Shown here: in pieces, positions 34,301 to 46,300 of the stretch
Position numbering within the stretch: the first letter of the stretch is position 1
How the letters are laid out: every line of letters begins with the position of its first letter
Source: Siphonodentalium dalli
Lineage: Eukaryota > Mollusca > Scaphopoda > Gadilida > Siphonodentaliidae
Reading direction: 5' to 3'
DNA length: 64,000 nucleotides
NCBI GenBank assembly: GCA_032622095.1
Contig: CP136061.1
Span: 12,479,287-12,543,286, forward strand
Made by a program: the position numbers and the translations under genes
Notes under the pieces: model-generated
What the model was told of the DNA's origin: nothing
The model's input: only the letters and a program-made list of their open reading frames with translations
Databases searched by the model: none

Positions 34301-37300
34301 GGGGTTGCCTGATTCACTGGGGGGGTTGCCTGATTCACTGTGGTGTTGCCTGATTCACTGGGGTGTTGCCTGATTCACTGCAGTGTTGCCTGATTCACTG
34401 GGGGGGGGTTTCTTGATTCACTGGGGGGGGGGTTTCTTGATTCACTGGGGGGGTTGCCTGATTCACTGGGGGTGTTGCCTGATTCACTGGGGGGTTGCCC
34501 GATTCTCTGGGGTGTTGCCCGATTCTCTGGGGTGTTGCCTGATTCACTGCAGTGTTGCCTGATTCACTGGGGTGTTGCTTGATTCACTGCAGTGTTGCCT
34601 GATTCACTGGGGGGGGGTTTCTTGATTCACTGGGGGGGTTGCCTGATTCACTGGGTTGATGCCCGATTCACTGGGATGATGCCTGATCCTTGGGGCGTTT
34701 ACTGATTCACTGGGGTGTTGCCTGATTCACTGGAATGATGCCTGATTCACTGGGGGGGGGGGGTTGCCTGATTCACTGGAATGATGCCTGATTCACTGGG
34801 GGGGGCGTTTACTGATTCACTGGGGTGATGCCTGATTCACTGGGGTGATGCCTGATTCACTGGGGGGGGCGTTTACTGATTCACTGGGGGGGGGCGTTTA
34901 CTGATTCACTGGGGTGATGCCTGATTCACTGGGGTGATGCCTGATTCACTGGGGGGGGGGCGTTTACTGATTCACTGGGGGGGGGGGGCGTTTACTGATT
35001 AACTGGGGTGATGCCTGATTCACTGGGGTGATGCCTGATTCACTGGGGGGGGCGTTTACTGATTCACTGGGGTGATGCCTGATTCACTGGGGTGATGCCT
35101 GATTCACTGGGGGGGGGGGGGCGTTTACTGATTCACTGGGGGGTTGCCTGATTCACTGGAATGATGCCTGATTCACTGGGGTGTTGCCTGATTCACTGGT
35201 GTGATGCCTGATTCACTGGGGTGTTGCCTGATTCACTGGGGTGATGCCTGATTCACTGGGGGGTTGCCTGATTCACTGTGGTGTTGCCTGATTCACTGGG
35301 TGTTGCCTGATTCACTGCAGTGTTGCCTGATTCACTGGGGTGTTGCTTGATTCACTGCAGTGTTGCCTGATTCACTGGGGGGGGTTGCCTGATTCACTGG
35401 AATGATGCCTGATTCACTGGGGTGATGCCTGATTCACTGGGGGGGGGGCGTTTACTGATTCACTGGGGTGATGCCTGATTCACTGGGGTGATGCCTGATT
35501 CACTGGGGTGATGCCTGATTCACTGGGGTGATGCCTGATTCACTGGGGGGTTGCCTGATTCACTGGGGTGATGCTTGATTCACTGGGGGGTTGCCTGATC
35601 CTTGGGGCGTTTACTGATTCACTGGGGTGTTTACTGATTCACTGGGGTGATGCTTGATTCACTGTGGGGTTGCCTGATCCTTGGGGCGTTTACTGATTCA
35701 CTGGAATGATGCCTGATTCACTGGGGTGTTGCCTGATTCACTGGGGGGTTGCCTGATTCACTGGAATGATGCCTGATTCATTGGGGTGTTGCCTGATTCA
35801 TTGGGGTGATGCCTGATTCACTGGGGTGTTGCCTGATTCACTGGGGTGATGTCTGATTCACTGGGGGGGGGTTGCCTGATTCACTGGGGTGTTGCCTGAT
35901 TCACTGGGGTGATGTCTGATTCACTGGGGGGGGGGTGATGACTGATTCACTGTGGTGTTGCCTGATTCACTGGGTGTTGCCTGATTCACTGCAGTGTTGC
36001 CTGATTCACTGGGGTGTTGCCTGATTCACTGCAGTGTTGCCTGATTCACTGGGGGGGTTTCTTGATTCACTGTGGTGTTGCCTGATTCACTGGGGGTTGC
36101 TTGGTTCACTGGGGTGTTGCCTGATTCCCTGGGGTGTTGCCTGATTCACTGGGGTGTTGCTTGGTTCACTGGGGTGTTGCTTGATTCTCTGGGGTGATGC
36201 CTGATTCACTGGGGGGTTGCCTGATTCACTGCAGTGTTGCCTGATTCACTGGGGTGTTGCTTGATTCACTGGGGGGTTGCCCGATTCTCTGGGGTGTTGC
36301 CTGATTCACTGGGGGGTTGCCTGATTCACTGGGTGATGCCTGATTCACTGGGGTGTAGCTTGATTCACTGGGGTGATGCCTGATTCACTGGGGGGTTGCC
36401 TGATTCACTGGGGGTTGCCTGATTCATTGGGGGATGCCTGATTCACTGGGGCGTTGCTCGATTTACTGGGGTGTTGCCTGATTCACTGGGGGTTGCTTGA
36501 TTCACTGGGGGGTTGCCTAATTCACTGGGGTGTTGCCTGATTCACTGTGGGGTTGCCTGATTCACTGGGGTGATGCCTGATTCACTGGGGGTTGCCTGAT
36601 TCACTGGGGTGATGCCTGATTCACTGGGGCATTACGTAGAACTTTGTTATCTAATAAGACATCTCTGTTGCAGGTCATCAAGGATGATATGTGGCCGAAC
36701 CCTCTACAGTATTATTTAGCACCCGATATTGAAGTGGAAGAGAATGGAATCAGGTGAGTTACACTATTATTTGAGGATGTTGCATGCTTCCATCTGTGAG
36801 AGGCTCCCTGTGGGTTAAACATTAAACTTTATATATCGCCTTGGTTATTTTCCCTTTCCTGACCGAGCTGCGCTGGTTCAAAATTAAAGATCCTTTTCCA
36901 GTGCATTATCTTATATATGCGAGTCTCCCCGAGGGAGCCTCGTTTATATAAGAGAATGCACTGACTTACAAGGTCAAGGTAAATATTGTTAGGCACAAGA
37001 TTTTTGCAAATTTTCAGGAAGTCATGAAAGTGTTATATACCCCAATCACCACAATAAGAGTCAGCATTGCCACCGCGGCGGAATGGCTGTTCAATGGCAA
37101 CTACACTGCGGTTTCACTGCCTAACTGCAGTTGTCTTTCTGTCGCAGTGTACATGCTGTTTGGCTGCGGTGTACTTGCCGTTCGGCCACAGCATAGTTGC
37201 CGTCGGTCATTGTGTACCTGTTCGGCCGTGGTGTACTTGCCGTTCAAAATAATGTTGAAAAAAAATACAAAGATGGCATGATAGATGATTGAGCCCTTTG

Positions 37301-40300
37301 TTTAAATAAGTCAGACGATCTAAATATTGTGTTTGAAACCAAATTCATCTGGTGATGAGGTGTGATGATCTATTGTGTTTGAAACCTAATCCCTCTGGTG
37401 ATGAGGTGTGATGATCTTATAAGTAGTTAACATCCTATACTGTCATAAAATCAAGATGTCATAATCCAACCTGATAAAACAGATCGCCGCAGTCAATTAT
37501 AAGGTGACACGGGTCAAGTGACTTTGATCGGTAATATTTTGATATTTAATTGACAAGTATTGGAATGCCTACAAGTGAAAGTAGGGGCCTACGTATTGGC
37601 ACATTGCCCCAGATTCAAAATCCAATACCAAATCGGGGAGATGATATCGAATTGAATCGGCAATATCGCCCGAGCATAGCGTAAGGGGTAGCAATGTATG
37701 TGTCTATGTCTTCGTCATGAGACAGTTTGGTCAGCGACCTTGTATCCTTCCTATTCATAAAGGAGGGATCTATGAGACCCATATAAAAAAAATTAATTTT
37801 GGTATGGAATAGCATAAGTACATTTTGAACATTATGTTTTATCAGACATTGCCTGAGGGAGATGATACACTTGATTAATCCATTGTTATTTATTTGTATT
37901 GATGATGAGGGGGATGATACACCTGATTAATCAGTTGTTATTTATTTGTATTGATGATGACGGGGATGATACACCTGATTAATCCATTGTTATTTATTTG
38001 TATTGATGATGACGGGGATGATACACCTGATTAATCCATTGTTATTTATTTGTAGTGATGATGAGGGAGATGATTCCGTGGTTGTCCTGGGGGAAGATGA
38101 AGAAGAAGATATCGATGATGAGGATGATGAAGGTACGACGGTGATTCAACCTAAAGATATAAAATTTAGTGATGCTACCCCGCACAGTGGGCTAGCATCA
38201 CTAATCTCACTCTCTGGGGACCGCATTCTTCTTGGGCGTCATCTTCTCTGGAAAGTATCTTTAGGCCAAAACAAATTGAATGCGTGTTTCCCGTAACGAG
38301 CCCAAAAAAAATAGGGGCGGGTGATAGGCTTTTCATTTTATTTTATTTTTTCATTTTATTTTTTTATGGTCTCGTGTGGGCCATGCCTAACCACCATCAA
38401 ACACTAAACAATGACCCAGAGCAACCAACAAATTGGTGATAAAACTGATATATTGAGGAGAAACATATAAAACAGATAACAGTAGACATATTTCATCTTG
38501 GACCTGGTGTCGGCTCCGTGAGCATCAGCTATTACATCGTTAATTGCTTTGATTTCTATTATCTTTAAAATGCGGGTTTTTTCCCCACAGCAGTCGTGAA
38601 TTATGCACATGGGAATCGACCCATGTGCGACCGCCATCATTGAAAAGATCTTATTCCCGCGTTCGAATTTCGGTTCGAATCAACCTCGGAGAACATCCAT
38701 GTTATAATTTATAAATACTCCATATCAACACAAACACGTGCTTGTGGTCAGCGAAGAGGAACGATTACTCGTGATCTTCCGGTATAGCGTCCGGTCGTAA
38801 TTTGACTTTCCGTTTGAAGAGTGACGATGTGGCTTTGCGAAAAATATATAAATATATCAAAGATATCATTTATCTCGCGAGGTGAATCAGATAAAATGGA
38901 ACCACGCATACATAGTTTGGTTAACAGTGTGGTCGTTCGGTTTATAGATTGATTTTTGTTATTTAAAACCAATAAAATGAACTTGTGTCGGGGGTGTTTT
39001 GAAGACGGTCGGTCGGGTTACGGGAAACATTCAATTTGTTTTGGCCTTATTATGAAATTAACCAGTTGTGTAGTTTCTTTTGAAATGTTTTTAGAAAGTT
39101 TCTGTTTCTGTATTAGTTTAGTCTTTCTATATCCCCTAATTTGCAGACAACATAATGCGTAGTCAAGGGGGCGCAATCCAAATTGTGCTATTAAATCTGC
39201 TATTACTGACCCGCTAGCCAATAGAAGAATTTAACGGCGGCATTGCAATCAACATATGATTGGTTCGCAGCACCAGGATTTTGTATCACATATTGCGATG
39301 CAAAACCTAATAATTTGCTATTTTTAATGTAATTTAAATATCCCAAGTGTAACATACCAATGTTGGAAGCAACTTCAAGTTAACCCTTTACCCAACAAAC
39401 CGGCCAAAACCGGCCAAATAAAGCTTCAACAGCCTAAAATATCTTAGGTCTGTCTCAATAGAACCATACAAATATGGATATCATTGGAACCGGCTCATTG
39501 ACCACATTGTGATAGTTACAGTTATGCCTTGTGCCAATGCATTCTCTTATATATGCGAGTCGACCATAGGTCGCCTCGCATATATAAGAGAATGCATTGG
39601 CCTAAAAAAAATCCTTTTTTTACACTTTTTACCATTTTTCTTACATTCTTTAACATTTTTATGTGTTAAGCCAATGCATTCTCTTATATGTAATTTAAAT
39701 ATCCCAAGTGTAACATACCAATGTTGGAAGCAACTTCAAGCAAGTTAATTGGGCTTGGGAAGGAGCAGATGACACAGCCCCAATTGATTATTGCCAGTAG
39801 TATCTCTCACCAGAAAAACATTGGGAGTGGATACTATCATACAATTCAAACTGACAAAGTGATGTACAATTAATGTTGGTTTATGTAGAAAAATTATTAG
39901 TACACGGCACTTTTGGAACCATTTGTACCATACTACTGAGGTGTAAGCAGAATGAGGTCCCCAGAGGGTGAATTTGGTGATGCTAGCCTGCTATGCGCCA
40001 GTATGCGGGGTAGCATCACTAAATTCACCCTCTGGGGACCTCATTCTGCAAATGACAGGCTCACTATTTCAAGGCTTGTATCCATTCAACGTTACAAGTA
40101 AAGTGCAGGACTGTATTTCGATGAAAATTTCCAACCTGCACTTATATTCCAATCTGCACTTCTATTAATTCTGGTCTGTTTTTCCACCCTGCACTCATAT
40201 TCCAGACACAAGAGTAAATTTGTGTCTACATCACTCATAATTTGCTACGGCAATCAGCAATGCCGGCAAAGGGTTGCCATTGCGGATTGCCGAAGTCGAA

Positions 40301-43300
40301 CAATCCAACTTAAGAGGGTTGGTCTACCGTCTAGCTCTCCCATGGCAGATGACACAATGCATAATTGAGGTGTCCAATGGGTGTACATCACAATATTCAG
40401 GGAACTTAAAGGTACTCAACCCGTAAAGAGGGTCCCCATCTCAACAGATTCCAACAACAACAATCCGATCAGAGGGTCCTATATTACTATTTCTTTGGCT
40501 TTGGGGGTAAAAAATATTTGATTCGAGTCGAGGAACCCATCAAACAAAGCTCAGAGTTATTAGATATTGATTTTTCAAATTTGTTAACTGCTCGAGATTA
40601 GTACTAATAACTGCCGTAATCTGCTCTGGATGTGTACTCCAAATCTATAACTCCGTAATTTTAACGCAATTTTGTCTGAGTTCTGGGCCAGATAGTATTC
40701 CCGATAATGAAAAATAATAGATTTCTAAAATCGATATCTAACAAATCTGAGCTTTGATGGGTGACTTCCTCGACTCGAATCAAATATTTTTGACCCCCGA
40801 AGCCATTGAAATAGTAATTGAGAGGAGTTTTATCGGGTTGAGTACCTTTAAATGTGTCTAGGTCTCCCATAACAGATGAGGACATGCAGAATGAGGTCCC
40901 TAGAGCAGTCTTATAAACTACAAGCCTGCAAATAGCGTGTCTGTCATTTGCAGAATGAGGTCCCCAGAGGGTGAATTTAGTGACGCTATCCCGCATAAAT
41001 TCACCCTCTGGGGACCTCATTCTGCTAAGGCCCTCAACTGCTATGGCAGACCTAGGATCAGATTGAAGTTCCCCAGTTGAGTTTGGTGATGTTCAACCAT
41101 TGGGCACCTCAATTATGAATTTTATCTTCTGCAAATTACTTCAAATTAGGGGATATAGAAACATCCTAGAAGGGAAATGTAACTAAAAACAATGTTAATT
41201 TGATACTATAGATACTTCCCAGAAGATGAGGCCTAAACAGAATGAGGTCTCCAGAGAGTGAATTTGGTGATGCTAGCCCACTGTGGGGTAGCATCACTAA
41301 ATTCACCCTCTGGGGACCTCATGCTGCAAATGACAGACACGCTATTTGCAGGCTTGTTTGTAAGCGTGACCATACATATATATACAGATATAACATTCCC
41401 TGTATATATATATATATACATATATATACAAATATAACAATCCCCGTATATATATATATACATATATATACAAATATAACATTCCCCGTACTATTAATGT
41501 ATATATATACATATATATACAGATATAACATTCCCCACATGCCTGGATTTAGTGTATGTGCAGAATGACGTCCCCAGAGGGGGAATTTTGAGGGTTAAAA
41601 AAAAAGGCTATTCTTACTAAAAAGCCATCTTTTCGGGGACATGCGGTCGGTCGGTGACCTTTTATTTTACCAAACACCTACATGTACTTTTTCATTTCAG
41701 AAGTGTATGATGTTGATGACGATGATGAAGACAACTTGGATGGTAAATATTTTACTTGAGCCAGAAAAAGGACCTTAGTTTCCGCTAACCCAACCGACCC
41801 TCTTTATTCAGTTTCCGCTAACCCAACCGACCCTCTTTTTATTTAAGTCTTAAAGATATTACAAACGTCTTTTTAAAAGTTAAAAGACTATTGTGCATCA
41901 TATATAAACTCTTTATAATGTGAATCATGTAGTTTGAAGTTAAACTTGGAACTTGAATTGTCTTGTCTATACCTGTAGCATTATTTAACTTTTAAGAGAA
42001 TTAAAATGATGTTGGTTATATCATGTTTGAAAATTTAAAGGTGCACAAAAAAATTTCTCCAAAAGCCGATTTAGTTATCCAAATTAGTGTATTACCAATA
42101 ACTGCTCCTGATACCAAGGCCTAAAAAAAAAGACATTTTTGTTTCCACTAACGAGCTGGGAAAAAATAGGGACGGTAGGCTGCGGTAGGCAGGCAAAACT
42201 TTTTGTTTTATTAAATATTTTAATTTTTCTATATTTTTAACAATACGTGTATAATACTTGATATGAGCCCACATTATGGACTTCTTAGTCTCAAGGTGGT
42301 CAACCCATGGAATATAGAAACAATAAACTCAGATTCAAAGTTACAGATGATATATATTTCTTTCTTCATAAGAATATCAAATGCTTTCCGCTTTGTGGTG
42401 ATTTCCATAGTATCATGTTCTATCTTTTTTTCCACGATCTCTCTATCAACCGCAAACAAACTCGATATGGTTTATGTTGAATGCTGACAACTCCTTAACT
42501 TTCATTTCAACATTTATGTCGAACGGCGCTGACTCAGCTGATGTACGGCACCTCACTTTAACCTTACTGAAGTCAGTCTTATCCGGGTGGATTAAAAAAG
42601 GAGAGTTCTTCAAATTTTGGCTTCGTTGTCTATCGATCTGATCTCTTTTTTGCTTCCGCAGTTGACACATTAGTCCAGATAGATAGCCACAACAACGTGC
42701 TGGGATACGTATCTAGTATGGGGGTATTTCCACCAGAAACGACCGCCGTGCTTTTATCTCTGTTAAATGCGTGAAACATTTACAGATACCATTATATTTT
42801 TAAGTCAGTTTTTCGATCGCAATAAAAAGTTTAGACTCGGTGCTTTTAAATAGGGTTGGTCGGGTTAGCGGAAACAAACGTGTTTTTTTTAGGCCCAAGC
42901 ACGATATCATATTTGTCGAATGAGTCTTAGAATAATGGTTTTTCTTGACAGTTTGGAGGATGATCGAGTGTGATTTGCAACTTCTATATATGGTGATTCC
43001 TATTCAACTTCTATATATGGTGATTCCTATTCAAATTGGAATTCTCCAACAAGTGTTATCATGAATGTAAACATAGTATTTCGGACTATTTCCATGTGTA
43101 ACCAGCATGGTGCCATATAACATATATATTTCCATGTGTAACCAGCATGGTGCCATATAACATATATATTTCCATGTGTAACCAGCATGGTGCCATATAA
43201 CATATATATTTCCATGTGTAACCAGCATGGTGCCATATAACATATATATTTCCATGTGTAACCGTCATGGTGCCATATAACATATATATTTCCATGTGTA

Positions 43301-46300
43301 ACCAGCATGGTGCCATATAACATATATATTTCCATGTGTAACCAGCATGGTGCCATATAACATATATATTTCCATGTGTAACCAGCATGGTGCCATATAG
43401 CATATATATTTCCATGTGTAACCAGCATGGTGCCATATAACATATATATTTGCATGGCTAAAACCTGATTACTGATTCATAATTAAGTAAAATTCATGTA
43501 ACCGCATGTCAACTATCACAATATCGTATTTTTGTTGATGGCGATACTTTTCAACATCTTTTCCTTTTGAATTAATTTGCGACCGCCACCGATGCACTGA
43601 TTGTATATCGAGCAGTGATCTTGTGTAACCCCTTGTAATGGCGCGCACGCATGCCTGAACTATTTCTGTAAAAACTCTAATATCTAATAACTCAGAGCTT
43701 TGATTGGTGGGTTCCTCGACCTGAATCAAATATTTTTACCCCTGAAGCCAAAGAAATAGTAATTTAGGGGCGTTTAATTAGATTATTCCTCTTTAACCCT
43801 TTCATTACGGGATGTTACACTGGTGCAGCATTAAAGTCTCCTCTGTATGAAATGAGATCTTATTTGTGGAGCTCCGTGGTCCAGTGGTTAGCGTGTTGGA
43901 CTTGTATTCGCTGTAAATACATCGATATGGGTTCGCAGCGCGTCGCCGGTCATTGAGTCTCCACATAGCAGTCGCTTTGAGCGACATGCAATTGTCAGAT
44001 TGCTCGCTGTTTCAAAACCCGTACCAAGTTGTGACCCTTGAGCAAGGTCGCTCATATTTTGTCGGCTTCGCATTACTCATGTGTTAAAAGATTATCAGAC
44101 AGTTTGTCGTACTGATGAGTATCAGAGTATGTTCTGATCAAACTAGAGCAGCGCCTGCAATGGGTGCAGCCGGTTCATTGGTTGGCTTGTACAAATGACT
44201 GGGGTAATATTGTACCAAGCTTGTTAGAGCAAGTAATTGGTTAATCGCTGTATATAACTGGTTAGGGCTGGACGATATTAACGAAAATAAAAACCGCGAT
44301 TTTTTAAAATTAAAACCGCGGTTAACGATATAATCACGGTTTTTTAAAACATCAGATACTAGTAACTTAAAACAGTTTCTCACTGTTCGCTAGAATCACA
44401 TCATTGTCATTAATTTTGACAAGTTGACGTCAATAATAACATACACAACCACTCAACCAGTGACAACCTTATGCTCGATCGATATTCGGAATGAAAAGTA
44501 AATTCACCGGTTAAATTCCGCTATTCGGACAATTTCGTTCCGGTGACTTGACAAATTCTGGTATATACCGATAATTAATAAAACCATTATCTAGTCTATG
44601 CCAATACTAAAAGTGTTCTATACTATAGTATCCTTGACCTTTTCTAACTCGGTATATTCAACCATGTTGAGTAAATACATGTTGTTCCCGATGACACTTG
44701 CGTCGCTTGACAAATGGAAATGTGGTTTACCATCAAGAAAATTTTAGGGAAGTCCACACAGACGTAGTACATAACTTTTGGAATTCTGCCAAGCAAGGAC
44801 ACCATGTATTTTTGGGCGGGTTTGAAGCCCTAATTCTATAATTTTGGTTTTAACCAATCGCCGTGAGTGGTTTCGAGAAGGGGGCGGTATCTTCGCTCAT
44901 TTACTATTTTGATTGACTGTGCATGTGCATCATTGTACTGAAGGAAGAGGCGTGGCAAAACTGACATTCATTTTTATCTATCACCTGATCAGTCGTCAAT
45001 TCATTTGGTGAATTCTCTTGTAATAAAAAGTATGCAGGGAAGTCGGAGGGTTTGTGTAATATTGTGAGCGAAAGGGGGACGTATTCTGGGTTTTCATATC
45101 CCCCTAATTTCGTTAGTCGTCCTAAACGTTGTTTACTATGATTATTGAATATTGAAAAAGTCAGGACACAGGGATTTAGTTGGAATTTAAAACTTAAATA
45201 ACTCGATTTAGGCTTGAGTTAAACTATTTGTTTGTATACACTTATGATGGTCTGGCACCCTCTAATTGCCGACGATATTACGATTATTTTAGTTTAGACG
45301 ATATTACTGACGATATTGAAATATTAACCGGGTATTGACGATTAATCGGGAAACCGCCCAGCACTATAACTGGTCATTATTATTATTATTATTATGACAG
45401 TCTTTGATAAACAAATCACAGATAATGTCTATTTGTGTCATTCATTTCAATTTAAATTAAATTAATTCCCATGAGCTGTATTCTATGCAGTTGTGTACAT
45501 GCAAGTGTTATATTATGTTTATATAGGCTATTGACTTCTTTTCGTCTGTGATAATGATGTGTCTATTATGCTGATGATTTCAAGGAACAATTGTTAGAGG
45601 TGCCATGTTGATAACCCTTCCCTTAACCCTTTACCCAACAGAAGGGCCCTGTGCCAATGCATTCTCTTATATATGCGAGTCGACCATAGGTCGCCTCGCA
45701 TATATAAGAGAATGCATTGGCTTAACACATTAAAAATTATAAAATTGTTAAAGAATGTAAGAAAAAATGGTAAAAAGTGTTAAAAAAAGATTTTTTTTAG
45801 GCCAATGCATTCTCTTATATATGCGAGGCGACCTATGGTCGACTCGCATATATAAGAGAATGCATTGGCACAGGGCATAACTGTAACTATCACAATGTGG
45901 TCAAGGAGCCGGTTCCAATGATATCCATATTTGTATGGTTCTATTGAGACAGACCGAAGATATTTTAGGCTGTTGAAGCTTTATTTGGCCGGTTTGTTGG
46001 GTAAAGGGTTAATTTTGTAACTTATTTTGATGAAATTAACTCAATTCAACTTCTATAATATACCATTTGAGATTACTAGACCAATGGATCTCATAGATTG
46101 GGATTTACATTTGGTTCAAATAGGGGCAGAAATAGGAGATTTAACACTCCCGCACCACCCTGTCTATGCTATGAATTCATGTTTGGTACTTGTTTGTAGA
46201 TTCCTATATTACATGTAATAATTTTGATATATACTGGTATTGTCACTAAGGTTTTGATAAATTCCAACAGTTGGAGATCTTGATGTACCAGTTGTAATTT

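Larger units (their letters stand above)
18320..43845 (-). repeat. Right arm of giant inverted repeat
   Basis: This is the partner of 1-17730 and is about 7.8 kb longer. The excess comes from a 463-bp element (20002-20464), a 5.9-kb element (23706-29640), a 1.47-kb hAT-like element (30739-32205), an unmatched stretch of about 250 bp (32860-33112), expansion of a 20-bp array (33211-36636) and a 438-bp element (40410-40847). For several of these the left arm shows the intact empty site with one copy of the target, so they are insertions into the right arm, not deletions from the left. Confidence 0.95.

Noticed and set aside
33211-36636. Telomere-like G-rich repeat
   Set aside because: The 20-bp unit does not contain a telomere motif and lies within a gene intron.
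43868-43940. Functional tRNA gene
   Set aside because: A- and B-box-like motifs are present, but the cloverleaf does not fold cleanly and a SINE-like body follows.
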